A DNA stretch of 39,969 nucleotides from Halorubrum lipolyticum DSM 21995 (GTDB taxonomy: Archaea; Halobacteriota; Halobacteria; Halobacteriales; Haloferacaceae), in contig NZ_AOJG01000007.1 in the NCBI RefSeq assembly GCF_000337375.1, positions 1 through 39,969 of the forward strand, read 5' to 3'. Position numbers and translations under genes: made by a program. Of this stretch, positions 16,004-23,826 are shown one piece after another (the first letter of the stretch is position 1; each line of letters begins with the position of its first letter). The notes under the pieces are model-generated. The model was not told the DNA's origin. It did not search any database and was given only the letters and a program-made list of their open reading frames with translations.

Positions 16004-17335
16004 TCAGATCCCCCCCGTGAACATCGACATGTCGGGCGCCTCGGCGATGTCCCGTTTGTCCGTCTCCTCGATGGCGGCGTCGAGGTCCTTGTCGCCGCGC
16101 CCGGAGACGTTCACGACGACGCGCTCGCCCAGCTCCTCGTGGTGCTCCTCGAGGAAGCCGAAGGCGTGGGCCGTCTCTAAGGCGGGGATGATCCCCTCCG
16201 TGCGCGAGAGCCGGTGAAACCCCTCCAAGGCCGCGTCGTCGTCGACGGCGACCGGGTTCACGCGCCCCTCGTCGACGAGGTACGCGAGCTCGGGGCCGAC
16301 GCCGGCGTAGTCGAGCCCGGACGAGATCGAGTGGCTCTCCATGATCTGGCCGTCGGAGTCCTGCAGGAGCTTCGTCCGCGCGCCGTGGAGCACGCCCTCG
16401 TCGCCCGCGTACAGCGACGCCGAGTTCGGGGCGACGCCCGCCTCCTCGTCGACCTCGAGCGTCGAGCCGCCGGCTTCGACCGCGTGCAGGGCGACTGCCT
16501 CGTCGTCGACGAACCCCGCGAACGCGCCCATCGTGTTCGAGCCGCCGCCCGCGCAGGCGACCACGTCGGTCGGGAGGCCGCCGGCCTTCTCGATCGACTG
16601 CTCGCGCGCCTCCTCGGAGATGACCGCCTGGAAGTCCCGGACCATCACCGGGAAGGGGTGCGGGCCGACGACCGAGCCGATGACGTAGTGGGTGTTCTCG
16701 ACGGTCGTCGCCCAGTCGCGCATCGTCTCCGAGATGGCCTCCTTCAGCGTGCCTCGGCCCGCAGTGACGGGGTTCACCTCGGCGCCGTTGAGCTTCATCC
16801 GGAAGACGTTCGGGCGCTGGCGGTTGATGTCGCGCTCGCCCATGTAGATCTCGCAGGGCATGTCGAGGTGCGCGGCCGCCATCGCGGTCGCGGTGCCGTG
16901 CTGGCCGGCGCCCGTCTCCGCCACGATCCGCTCTTTGCCCATGTACTTCGCCAGGAGCACCTGCCCGAGGGCGTTGTTCAGCTTGTGCGCGCCGCCGTGG
17001 AGGAGGTCCTCGCGCTTGAGGTACACCTCGAGGTCGTACCGCTCGGAGAGCCGGTCGGCGCGCTGGAGCGGCGTCGGTCGGCCGCCGAAGTCGGCCAGCC
17101 GCTCGCGGAACTCGTCCATGAAGCCGTCCTCGTTGCCGAGCACGTAGCGCCGGTAGGCGTCCGTCAGCTCCTCGATCGCGGGCATCAGCGCCTCGGGGAC
17201 GTACTGACCGCCGTAGCGACCGAACTTCCCGTCGTCGCGGCCGCGCTCGCGACCGGGTCGCCGCGACGGCGTCGCCGCGTCGGCTCCGTCTGTCGCGCTC
17301 GTCGCCTCGCTCGTCGTGGGTTCCGTCTCGCTCAT
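16004..17335 (-). CDS. trpB: Tryptophan synthase beta chain
   Basis: A 443-residue PLP enzyme that condenses indole and serine to tryptophan. [22 protein letters not shown], the Schiff-base lysine K118 in [12 protein letters not shown], the [18 protein letters not shown] segment and the phosphate loop [13 protein letters not shown] are complete, so it is a canonical TrpB1 partner for TrpA. There is a low-complexity N-terminal extension of about 35 residues rich in Thr/Ala/Arg that is not needed for the fold. The ATG at 17335 overlaps the trpC stop (ATGA), giving a trpC-trpB-trpA coupled operon. Confidence 0.97.
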   Translation of the reverse strand: MSETEPTTSEATSATDGADAATPSRRPGRERGRDDGKFGRYGGQYVPEALMPAIEELTDAYRRYVLGNEDGFMDEFRERLADFGGRPTPLQRADRLSERYDLEVYLKREDLLHGGAHKLNNALGQVLLAKYMGKERIVAETGAGQHGTATAMAAAHLDMPCEIYMGERDINRQRPNVFRMKLNGAEVNPVTAGRGTLKEAISETMRDWATTVENTHYVIGSVVGPHPFPVMVRDFQAVISEEAREQSIEKAGGLPTDVVACAGGGSNTMGAFAGFVDDEAVALHAVEAGGSTLEVDEEAGVAPNSASLYAGDEGVLHGARTKLLQDSDGQIMESHSISSGLDYAGVGPELAYLVDEGRVNPVAVDDDAALEGFHRLSRTEGIIPALETAHAFGFLEEHHEELGERVVVNVSGRGDKDLDAAIEETDKRDIAEAPDMSMFTGGI

Positions 17336-18171
17336 GTGGGTGTCTCCGTGGTGTCTCGGGTGTCGCTCTCGTCGTCCGCGTCGCTCTCGTCGTCCGCGCC
17401 CTCGCCGGCCTCTGTCCGCACCAGCTCGCGCGTGTTCGCCGCCACGTCGCCGTCCATGATCGCGCTTCCGACGAGGAGGGCGTCGGCACCCGCCGCGCGC
17501 ATCCGCCGAACGTCGGCCGGCGATCCGATCCCGCTCTCGGCGATCAGCGTCACGTCGTCGGGGACTTCGGGCGCCACGGACTCGAAGGTTCCGAGGTCGA
17601 CGACGAGCTCGGCGAGGTCGCGGTTGTTCACCCCTATCGTCGTCGCGCCCGCGTCGAGCGCGCGCTCGAGCTCCTCGCGGTCGTGGACCTCGACGAGGAC
17701 CTGAAAGCCGCGGTCGCGCGCGGCGGCCAGCAGGTCGGGGAGATCGTCGCCGACGAAGCGAGCGATCAGCAGGACCACGTCGCTCTCGACGGCGTCGAGC
17801 TGCGACTCGGCGACGAGGAAGTCCTTCCGGAGAACGGGCACGTCGACCGCCTCGCGCACGCGTTCGAGGGTGTCGGTGCTCCCGCCGAAGTGCTCCGGCT
17901 CGGTGAGCACGCTCAGCGCGGCCGCGCCGCCGGCGACCATCCCCTCCGCGAGCGCGACCGGGTCGTCCTCGCGGGTGCCTTCGGTCGTCGGGCTCGTGGG
18001 CTTCACCTCGGCGATCACGGGCACGCGCCCGTCCGCCTCGGCGCGGTCGAACGCCGCCCGCAGGTCGCGCGGCTCGACGGCGACCCCGCCCGATCGGCCC
18101 TCGGACGCCCGGTCGCGGGCCGCCGACAGGATCGATCTGACCGCGGGGGCCAGCTCGGATTGATCCTCCAT
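17332..18171 (-). CDS. trpC: Indole-3-glycerol phosphate synthase
   Basis: A 279-residue (beta/alpha)8 enzyme converting carboxyphenylaminodeoxyribulose phosphate to indole-3-glycerol phosphate. [75 protein letters not shown]-type strand ([19 protein letters not shown]) and [31 protein letters not shown] are all present. The last 35 residues are an acidic Asp/Glu/Thr tail of low complexity. It is the first gene of trpCBA. Its promoter carries TCTTATGA (18198-18205, minus strand), and its start codon lies inside a 16-base palindrome likely used for repression. Confidence 0.97.
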   Translation of the reverse strand: MEDQSELAPAVRSILSAARDRASEGRSGGVAVEPRDLRAAFDRAEADGRVPVIAEVKPTSPTTEGTREDDPVALAEGMVAGGAAALSVLTEPEHFGGSTDTLERVREAVDVPVLRKDFLVAESQLDAVESDVVLLIARFVGDDLPDLLAAARDRGFQVLVEVHDREELERALDAGATTIGVNNRDLAELVVDLGTFESVAPEVPDDVTLIAESGIGSPADVRRMRAAGADALLVGSAIMDGDVAANTRELVRTEAGEGADDESDADDESDTRDTTETPT

Positions 18172-18185
18172 TAGTGTACACTAAT
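18170..18185. promoter_or_regulatory. Perfect 16-base palindrome at the trpC start: candidate tryptophan operator
   Basis: ATTAGTGTACACTAAT reads identically on both strands and covers the predicted transcription start and the first bases of the trpC start codon. The TATA box TCTTATGA lies about 25 bases upstream. The centre TGTACA equals the TRP-box consensus bound by the TrpY repressor of Methanothermobacter trp genes. That this haloarchaeal site is bound by a TrpY-like or Lrp-type protein is an inference. No regulator gene for it is seen in the window. Confidence 0.7.
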
Positions 18186-18263
18186 GCACGTATCTGTTCA
18201 TAAGACTTGCGGGCACGGCGGCGCTCAGGCCGGCTGAATCATCCACCGTCGGTCCGAGACCGC

Positions 18264-18653
18264 TCAGTGGCCGACGACCGGGTCCGCCTCTTCGCCTTCG
18301 CTCGACGGGTTCCCGTCTCCGGACCGAACGCTCTCGGCTCCGCCTCCGACGGGCGCGTTTCCGTCCGTCTCTCTTTGATCCGTACCTCCCCCGGTACCGG
18401 TGCCGGAGCGACCCGATTCCGCTCCGGTCCCCCCGGCGCCCGTCACGCACCACGCGTTCCCGCGGCGGCCGACTCGCCGAAGCTCGAGGCTGACCTCCTC
18501 GCCGCGGTCGACCGAGTCGATCAGCCGGTCGAGGCGTTCGTCGTCGCACTCGACCACGTGGAACGTGCTGTTCCGGGCGGGATCCACGACCGTCATCGCG
18601 TCGTGGTCGTTTTTCACCCTGACAACGACGTATCTCCCTTCCGTACTTGTCAT
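18264..18653 (-). CDS. Small acidic haloarchaeal protein of unknown function
   Basis: A 129-residue protein. The first 70 residues form a compact beta-rich domain (YVVVRVKNDHDAMTVVDPARNSTFHVVECDDERLDRLIDSV...VSLELRRVGRRGNAWCVTG). The rest is a disordered Gly/Glu/Ser-rich tail ending EEADPVVGH. Similar one-domain proteins are common in haloarchaea and I do not know their function. The ATG at 18653 is supported by a TATA-like ATTTATTG at about 18678-18685. It lies 92 bases upstream of trpC on the same strand but has its own promoter, as trpC does. Confidence 0.7.
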   Translation of the reverse strand: MTSTEGRYVVVRVKNDHDAMTVVDPARNSTFHVVECDDERLDRLIDSVDRGEEVSLELRRVGRRGNAWCVTGAGGTGAESGRSGTGTGGGTDQRETDGNAPVGGGAESVRSGDGNPSSEGEEADPVVGH

Positions 18654-18780
18654 ATGTTAGCATTCTCAAAAACCGGCAATAAATGTTTCTAGGACGTGTG
18701 TCGGTCCCACACGGCTAGCAGGAGCGCCGCCCGGTCGGCGACGTCCGTGTGTTTAACCGTCGCGGTCACGGATCGTGGGT

Positions 18781-19245
18781 ATGGACACGACGGGAGCGTC
18801 GGGCGTCTTCGCCCGCGAGTTCGACGAGATCGGACGGGCGGTCGAGGTCGGCTTCGCCGGGGGGCGCGTCATCTCGGTGTCGTTCCCGGAGACGGCGCCG
18901 GCGGACGCGAGCGCGGACCACGACCTGCTCGACCGGATCGAGGCGTTCCTCGGCGGCGAGCGCGACGCGTTCGAGGACGTCGCGACCGGGCTCACGGTGC
19001 CGACCGACCGCCGGGCGGTCCTCGAAGCGCTCGGGACGATCCCCTACGGCGAGGAGGTCTCGGTCAGCCGCCTGACGCGGCTGGCCGCGCTCGACGCCGA
19101 CGACCCGGGGGATCTGGAGCTGGTGACCGGCGCGCTCCGCGAGAACCCGATCCCGATCCTCTTTCCGGACCACCGCGTGCAGGGCGGACCGTACGCCACG
19201 CCCGGGGAGGTCCGGGCGGAACTACGGCGCGCCGAAGGGCTGTAG
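18781..19245 (+). CDS. Alkyltransferase-like (MGMT-family) protein lacking the active-site cysteine
   Basis: A 154-residue protein with the O6-alkylguanine-DNA alkyltransferase C-terminal domain: LTVPTDRRAVLEALGTIPYGEEVSVSRLTRLAAL, then GALRENPIPILFPDHRVQGG and a final PGEVRAELRRAEGL. In true MGMT the motif is PCHRV. Here it is FPDHRV with Asp at position 130 in place of the methyl-accepting cysteine. It therefore cannot repair by the normal suicide reaction and may act as an alkyl-lesion recogniser like ATL proteins, which have Trp at this site. The start at 18781 is supported by GTGTTTAACC about 25-30 bases before it. Confidence 0.85.
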   Translation: MDTTGASGVFAREFDEIGRAVEVGFAGGRVISVSFPETAPADASADHDLLDRIEAFLGGERDAFEDVATGLTVPTDRRAVLEALGTIPYGEEVSVSRLTRLAALDADDPGDLELVTGALRENPIPILFPDHRVQGGPYATPGEVRAELRRAEGL

Positions 19246-19289
19246 TTCAACGGCGGGGATCGCGGTCGGTTCTGACGGTCGCCGACCCG

Positions 19290-19754
19290 CTACGCCCGAC
19301 CGTGCTTCTCGATGTTCTCCCAGACGACGGTCATCAGCTCGCCGGTCTTCTCGACCAGCTCCTCGACGGCGTCGTCGCAGCCGCCCGGCGCGCAGCCGAG
19401 GTCCCGGATCGCCTTCGCCGCCGACACGTGGTGGACGTGGACGAGGTCGTCGCCCTCGCGCTCGTACACGAGCGTCGTGCACGGTAACATCCCCGCGAGC
19501 GTCGGGTCGATCGAGAGCGCGTCGTGCGCGATCTCCGGGTGGCAGACGACGATCAGGGCCGTCCGCTCCACGTCGTCGTGGCCGAGCATCCCCTCGATCA
19601 TCTCGTCGAGCCGGGTGACGCGGACCGTCTCGAAGTCGGCGAGCTCGTGTTCGATCTGCACGAACGGGACCGCGTCGTCGAAGGGCACGTCGAGGGTCGT
19701 GTGGAGCGCCTCGTCGGCGGTCGGCGCGGACGATTCGGCCGCTGTGTCGCTCAT
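19290..19754 (-). CDS. DUF302 domain protein
   Basis: A 154-residue protein of the DUF302 family, which has a TTHA1732-like fold and no known function. The domain begins LHTTLDVPFDDAVPFVQIEHELADFETVRVTRLDEMIEGMLG and includes ALIVVCHPEIAHDALSIDPTLAGMLPCTTLVYEREGDDLVHVHHVS, the typical C-x-P...L.....PC...VY..... pattern. The C-terminal region carries CAPGGCDDAVEELVEKTGELMTVVWENIEKH. The cysteine in LVVC/PC and the CAPGGC pair could act in redox or metal binding. The start at 19754 has a TATA-like CCTTTTTGTC about 25-30 bases upstream. It is convergent with the alkyltransferase-like gene. Confidence 0.85.
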   Translation of the reverse strand: MSDTAAESSAPTADEALHTTLDVPFDDAVPFVQIEHELADFETVRVTRLDEMIEGMLGHDDVERTALIVVCHPEIAHDALSIDPTLAGMLPCTTLVYEREGDDLVHVHHVSAAKAIRDLGCAPGGCDDAVEELVEKTGELMTVVWENIEKHGRA

Positions 19755-19881
19755 ACGGCCGTTTCCGGAGGGGCGCCGACAAAAAGGCTCCGCGCCGCCC
19801 AACCCCTGCCGCTACCTCGGACGGTCCGCGTCGCTTGCCGGACGGGACGGACTTATCGGGCGCACCCGCCTCACTCAACCC

Positions 19882-20307
19882 ATGATCGAACTCTCACGGG
19901 CCGTGTACGACGACATCGTGTACCACGCGTACGGCGGCGGCGAGGCCGAGATCTGCGGCGTCCTCGCCGGCACCCACGGCGACGACGGGGAGCCGAGCGT
20001 CGTCACCGAGGCGTATCAGGCCGAGAACGTGGCCGAGACGCCCCAGATCCGGTACCTGATCGACCCCGAGGAGCAGTTCGAGCTCATCGAGACGATCGAG
20101 GGCGACGGGCTCGACGTGGTCGGGTTCTACCACTCGCACCCGACCGGGCCGACCCACCCGAGCGAGACGGACGCGGCGCGGGCGACGTGGCCGGACCACT
20201 CGTACGTCATCTGCGCGCTCGACGGCTACCCGTTCGTCGGCTCGTGGCGCTGGCGCGACGACGACGGGTTCGAGCAGGAGACCGTCTCGGTGCGGAGCGA
20301 GCGCTGA
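19882..20307 (+). CDS. JAMM/MPN+ metalloprotease (HvJAMM1/Mec+-like desampylase)
   Basis: A 141-residue, single-domain zinc isopeptidase. The JAMM motif is complete: E23 in EAEICGVLAG, then H84-S-H86-P and S94-x2-D97 in FYHSHPTGPTHPSETD. Haloferax JAMM1 removes ubiquitin-like SAMPs from targets, while mycobacterial Mec+ releases cysteine from the CysO-cysteine adduct. Both have this architecture, and I cannot tell the substrate from sequence. An E1 homologue and a CysO-like ubiquitin-fold protein are 0.7-1.8 kb downstream. The ATG at 19882 follows GGACTTATC at leaderless spacing. Confidence 0.93.
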   Translation: MIELSRAVYDDIVYHAYGGGEAEICGVLAGTHGDDGEPSVVTEAYQAENVAETPQIRYLIDPEEQFELIETIEGDGLDVVGFYHSHPTGPTHPSETDAARATWPDHSYVICALDGYPFVGSWRWRDDDGFEQETVSVRSER

Positions 20308-20438
20308 GAGCTCCACTAGCCCCCGGCCGAAAGGACTCGGCGAGTGCGCGTCCGACCAATTACGAGATTGGGCCGCCCTCCAGACCCGTCCCGCGGTCGG
20401 CCAGTAGCTTTGTAACGGTCCGACCTGTAGCGCAAACC

Positions 20439-20882
20439 GTGACACAGGATAGCATCATCACAGGGGTGGATCACGTGGAACTGTACGTCACCGACTGGGA
20501 CGACGCTGCGAGCTGGTACGAGCGAGTGCTGGGGGTCACGCCGGAGACGACGTTCGAGGAGTGGTGGCAGACTGAAGTGGGACCGCTGATGCTGTCCGTC
20601 GACGAGACCACCAAATTGGCGCTGTTCGAACGTGAGTCGGCAGTGCGCGGACAGGAGGTGAGCCCACATCGGATCGCCTTTCAAACGGATGTCGACGGGT
20701 TCCTCTCGTTTATTGACCGACTCGAAACGCTGGAGCTGACCGACCGCGACGGCGACCCCGTCACTCCCGACGACGTGGTCGATCACGAGCTATCATACTC
20801 GATATATTTCACGGATCCCGACGGGAACTGGTTGGAACTCACGACGAACGACTACGACGAAGTTGCGACCCGTCTCGGCTGA
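20439..20882 (+). CDS. VOC family (glyoxalase/bleomycin-resistance-type) protein
   Basis: A 147-residue protein with a paired beta-alpha-beta-beta-beta fold. The first half starts ITGVDHVELYVTDWDDAASWYERVLGVTPE. The second has SPHRIAFQTDVDGFLSFIDRLETLELTDRDG...YSIYFTDPDGNWLELTT. The metal-ligand positions (His in VDHVEL, His in SPHRIAF, Glu in WLELTT) are present, so it is likely a metal enzyme, but the substrate cannot be predicted. I chose the GTG at 20439. A weak TATA-like TTTGTAAC lies about 30 bases upstream. It sits between the JAMM protease and UbaA, perhaps by chance. Confidence 0.85.
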   Translation: MTQDSIITGVDHVELYVTDWDDAASWYERVLGVTPETTFEEWWQTEVGPLMLSVDETTKLALFERESAVRGQEVSPHRIAFQTDVDGFLSFIDRLETLELTDRDGDPVTPDDVVDHELSYSIYFTDPDGNWLELTTNDYDEVATRLG

Positions 20883-20960
20883 GACCGTCAGAGAACCGCT
20901 CCGCAACCAAGCGCGTCCCCGTCGCCCACGCTCGCCGACCACCGACCGCCTTTCGTCCGC

Positions 20961-21824
20961 TCAGTCACTCGCTTCGATCTCCGGCTCGGCCTCGTCGTCG
21001 CCGCCGACGTCGATGGCGCAGGAGGCGGTGTACTCCACGTCGTGGACCGACTCGATGGCGGGGTCGTCGCCGCAGACGGGGCAGTCGTCGCGCTTGGGGA
21101 TCTCCACCTTGTCGAACTCCATGTCGAGCGCGTCGAAGAACAGCATCGAGCCGTCGAGCGACTCGCCCTCGCCGATAATGTGTTTGACCGTCTCCGTCGC
21201 CTGCAGGCAGCCGACGGTCCCGGGGAGGACGCCGAGGACGCCGGCGGTCGCGCAGTTCGGGACCATCCCGGCCGGCGGCGCCTCGGGGAACAGACAGCGG
21301 TAACACGGGGAGTCGTCGTCGCCCGCGAACGTCGTCACCTGTCCCTCGAACTTGAAGATGGAGCCGTGCGAGAAGGGGATGCCGGCGAGCGTGCAGGCGT
21401 CGTTGACGAGGTACCGCGTGGCGAAGTTGTCCGTCCCGTCGACGACGAAGTCGTAGCCGTCGATGAGCTCCTCGATGTTGTCGGGGCGGACGCGGAGCTC
21501 GTGTTTCCGCACGTCGATGTCGGGGTTGAGCTGTTCGACGAAGTCGGCGGCGGAGTCGACCTTCTTGTGCCCCACGTCGTCGTTCCCGTGGATGACCTGG
21601 CGCTGGAGGTTCGACAGCTCGACCTCGTCGTCGTCGGCGACGCCGAGCGTGCCCACGCCGGCGGCCGCGAGGTACTGGATGATCGGCGCGCCGAGCCCGC
21701 CCGCGCCGAGCACGAGCACCTCGGCGTCGAGCAGGGCCTTCTGCCCGTCGGGCCCCACGTCGTCCATGATGATGTGTCTGGAGTACCGGTCGAGCTGGGT
21801 GGGATCGAGGTCGAGATCGCTCAT
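20961..21824 (-). CDS. ubaA: UbaA/MoeB/ThiF-type E1-like adenylyltransferase
   Basis: A 287-residue E1-like enzyme. It adenylates the C-terminal Gly-Gly of ubiquitin-fold proteins (SAMPs, MoaD, ThiS types) for conjugation or for sulfur loading in tRNA thiolation and molybdopterin synthesis. RYSRHIIMDDVGPDGQKALL, the nucleotide loop VLVLGAGGLGAPIIQYLAAAGVGTLGVADDDEVELSNLQRQVIH, DGTDNFATRYLVNDAC, CYRCLFPEAP and CPVCG (zinc ligands), and the conserved cysteine in GTVGCLQATE are present. There is no C-terminal rhodanese domain, so sulfur must come from a separate protein. The start at 21824 has a TATA-like GCTTATGC at about 21847-21854. It is divergent from the CysO-like gene. Confidence 0.95.
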   Translation of the reverse strand: MSDLDLDPTQLDRYSRHIIMDDVGPDGQKALLDAEVLVLGAGGLGAPIIQYLAAAGVGTLGVADDDEVELSNLQRQVIHGNDDVGHKKVDSAADFVEQLNPDIDVRKHELRVRPDNIEELIDGYDFVVDGTDNFATRYLVNDACTLAGIPFSHGSIFKFEGQVTTFAGDDDSPCYRCLFPEAPPAGMVPNCATAGVLGVLPGTVGCLQATETVKHIIGEGESLDGSMLFFDALDMEFDKVEIPKRDDCPVCGDDPAIESVHDVEYTASCAIDVGGDDEAEPEIEASD

Positions 21825-22051
21825 TGACGTCCCTTCGCGCCGGGAACGCATAAGCCGGGCGCCAACCGGAGGTACTGCCGCCTTCTCGGAGGTGCGATCG
21901 CGACGCACGACCGGCCGGGTGCCCCGACCGCCGTCGCCTGGCCGACGGGATCCCCGCCCGACCCCGATCGATCCACCCGTGACGCGTGTTAGACGGGGGT
22001 GGTGCTTGCCGTCGACGGACTCCTTTTTGAGGTGGACCGCGAACCCGACGT

Positions 22052-22315
22052 ATGGCAACGATCAAACTACCGGCGGTGCTGGTCGGCGGCTCCTCGACCT
22101 CCGAGGTCGAGGTCGCGGGCGACACCGTTCGCGAGCTGTTCGACAACCACGCGGACGAACACGGCTCGGAGCTCCGGGACAGCGTGATCGAAGACGGCGA
22201 GATCAAGGAGTTCATCAACGTCTACGTCGAGGGAACGCCCGTTGACGGTATCGACGCCGAGGTGCCCGAGGACGCGCAGGTCCGGGTCATTCCCGCCGCC
22301 AGCGGCGGCCGGTAA
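22052..22315 (+). CDS. CysO/SAMP-like ubiquitin-fold sulfur carrier ending Gly-Gly-Arg
   Basis: An 87-residue beta-grasp protein. The N-terminal strand TIKLPAVLVGG, VEVAGDTVRELFDNHADEHGSELRDSVIEDGEIKEFINVYVEG, and AEVPEDAQVRVIPAASGGR follow the CysO/MoaD pattern (GDT helix, F-x-N-x-Y-V strand, PA-x-GG end). It is closer to mycobacterial CysO than to Haloferax SAMP1 or SAMP3 by eye. The diglycine at 85-86 is followed by one arginine, which should block adenylation until removed. UbaA is divergent upstream and a cysteine synthase is convergent 39 bases downstream. It could act in cysteine synthesis, in tRNA thiolation or as a protein modifier. Confidence 0.85.
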   Translation: MATIKLPAVLVGGSSTSEVEVAGDTVRELFDNHADEHGSELRDSVIEDGEIKEFINVYVEGTPVDGIDAEVPEDAQVRVIPAASGGR

Positions 22316-22354
22316 GGCGACCGTTTTCTCGCCGATTTTTCGCGGTCCGTTTCT
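22316..22354. terminator. T-rich spacer between convergent genes
   Basis: This 39-base spacer contains TTTTC, ATTTTTC and GTTTCTTTATAAG on the plus strand, i.e. several T runs directly after the CysO-like stop codon. T-rich runs act as intrinsic terminators in archaea. The cysteine synthase stop codon lies on the other side. The minus strand has no comparable T run. Confidence 0.45.
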
Positions 22355-23374
22355 TTATAAGTATTCTTCCCAGAGCGGGATGTCCGCGTACTTGTCCCCG
22401 CGGTCGCACAGCATGAACACGACCACGTCGTCGTCAGCGAGTTCGCCGGCGGCGTCGAGGTTCGCGACCACCGCCGCGCCCCCGCCGGCGGACGTGCCCA
22501 CGACGAACTGGTCGTCGACCCGGAGGTGTTCCCGGACCGTCTCTTCGTCGTGCTGGCCGGGGTCCGCGATCGGCACGGGGTCGTCGAGGTAGCGCTCGCG
22601 GAGCGCCCGCGCCTGATCGTAGGCGTCCGAGGTGGTGACGTACTCCGTCCGGTCGAGGACCGACTCGTCGTACGTGTCGGGGTGGTAGTGGTCGCCCGTC
22701 TTGAGGTATTTCAGGCCGTCGATGGCGTGGAGCCGCTCGTCGGGCTCGAAGCCGACGACCTCCACCGCGCCGTCGCTCAGGTCGGTCAGCCCGCGGCCGG
22801 TCCCGGTGATCGTCCCGCCCGTCCCGACGCCCGCGACGAAGTGGGTCACCTCGCCGTCGGTCGCCTCGTAGATCTCCCGGGCGGTCGTGCGCTCGTGGGT
22901 GCCGGGGTTGTCGGGGTTCTCGTACTGGTTCGGGCGGAAGTACGCCTCGGGGTCGGCGGCGATGACCTCCTCGCAGCGCTCGATGACGGCGTCGTAGCCG
23001 AGGTTGGCGTCGACGAAGCGGATCTCCGCGCCGGCGTCGCGGACGGCGTCGACCTTCCCGCCAGCGGCGTTGTCCGGCATGACGATCTCCACGTCGTACC
23101 CGCGAGCGCTCGCGAGCCGCGCGACCTCGCTGCCCGTGTTGCCGGAGGTCGGCTCGATCACGGTGACGCCGGGCTCGAGGGCGCCGCGCTCCTCGGCGCC
23201 GTCCAGCATCCCCTTCGCGATCCGCGACTTGATCGACCCGCCGCCGTGCGGGGCGTCGCAGAGGTTGAACCACTCGGCTTTGGCGTACACGTCCGCGTCG
23301 GCCTCGAGGTCGAGGTCGAGCTCCACGAGGGGCGTCTCGAAGATCGTCGACTCGTCGACGACGTACTCGCTCAT
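22355..23374 (-). CDS. CysM-like cysteine synthase (PLP-dependent)
   Basis: A 339-residue fold-type II PLP enzyme. K49 in GGGSIKSR is the Schiff-base lysine. IEPTSGNTGSEVARLASARGYDVEIVMPDNA binds the alpha-carboxylate side. VTHFVAGVGTGGTITGTGRGL is the phosphate loop. TSAGGGAAV and LCDRGDKY close the site. YFRPNQYENPDNPGTHERTTAREI and HFVAG-x-GT-x-GT-x2-GTGR match mycobacterial CysM, the O-phosphoserine sulfhydrylase that takes sulfur from CysO-thiocarboxylate. The amino acid substrate (O-acetylserine or O-phosphoserine) cannot be set by eye. It is convergent with the CysO-like gene. The promoter has CTTATCGG about 25 bases upstream. Confidence 0.9.
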   Translation of the reverse strand: MSEYVVDESTIFETPLVELDLDLEADADVYAKAEWFNLCDAPHGGGSIKSRIAKGMLDGAEERGALEPGVTVIEPTSGNTGSEVARLASARGYDVEIVMPDNAAGGKVDAVRDAGAEIRFVDANLGYDAVIERCEEVIAADPEAYFRPNQYENPDNPGTHERTTAREIYEATDGEVTHFVAGVGTGGTITGTGRGLTDLSDGAVEVVGFEPDERLHAIDGLKYLKTGDHYHPDTYDESVLDRTEYVTTSDAYDQARALRERYLDDPVPIADPGQHDEETVREHLRVDDQFVVGTSAGGGAAVVANLDAAGELADDDVVVFMLCDRGDKYADIPLWEEYL

Positions 23375-23524
23375 AGGCCCCGTAGATCGCTCCCCGATAA
23401 GAGTCCGGCGGAAACGGCGTTCTCGACGGCTGTCGCGGTTGTGCGCGACGATCGCCCGTCAGAGATACGGGAGAACCCTGCCGGTCACGAAAGCCGTTAC
23501 CCCGTCACGGCCGTACCCGTCCGC

Positions 23525-23824
23525 ATGAGTCAACCATCGTGGGACGACGTCGTCGAGATGCCCGACGAGCTCGACGACGAGACCGCCGAGGCGCTCTTGG
23601 AAGACGCGACCGAAGTGCAGGACATGACCGGCGAGGTCTGTCCGTACCCGCAGGTCGAGGCGAAGAAGGCGGTCGCGGGGCTCTCGCCCGGCGACGTGCT
23701 GGTCCAGAAGACGGACCACGTCCCGAGCACGGAGAACGTGCCGAAGGCGGTCGGCGACGACGCGACCGCGAAGGTGTGGAAGTCGGGCGACGGTCGCTAC
23801 CGCATCTTCCTGCGGAAGGAGTAA
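23525..23824 (+). CDS. TusA/SirA-family sulfur carrier with N-terminal extension
   Basis: A 99-residue protein. The C-terminal 65 residues are a TusA domain starting GEVCPYPQVEAKKAVAGLSPGDVLVQKTDH, with the sulfur-carrying C39-P-Y-P motif. The first 33 residues are a very acidic extension (DDVVEMPDELDDETAEALLEDATEVQDM). In bacteria TusA passes persulfide sulfur to thiolation, molybdenum cofactor or dissimilatory pathways. Here the rhodanese two bases downstream is the likely donor or acceptor. The gene is divergent from the cysteine synthase across a 150-base region. Confidence 0.93.
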   Translation: MSQPSWDDVVEMPDELDDETAEALLEDATEVQDMTGEVCPYPQVEAKKAVAGLSPGDVLVQKTDHVPSTENVPKAVGDDATAKVWKSGDGRYRIFLRKE

Positions 23825-23826
23825 TC

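Noticed and set aside
17336-18181. In-frame extension upstream of trpB
   Set aside because: It overlaps trpC in another frame, is Arg-rich and has no family similarity. The ATGA overlap at 17332-17335 explains the true start.
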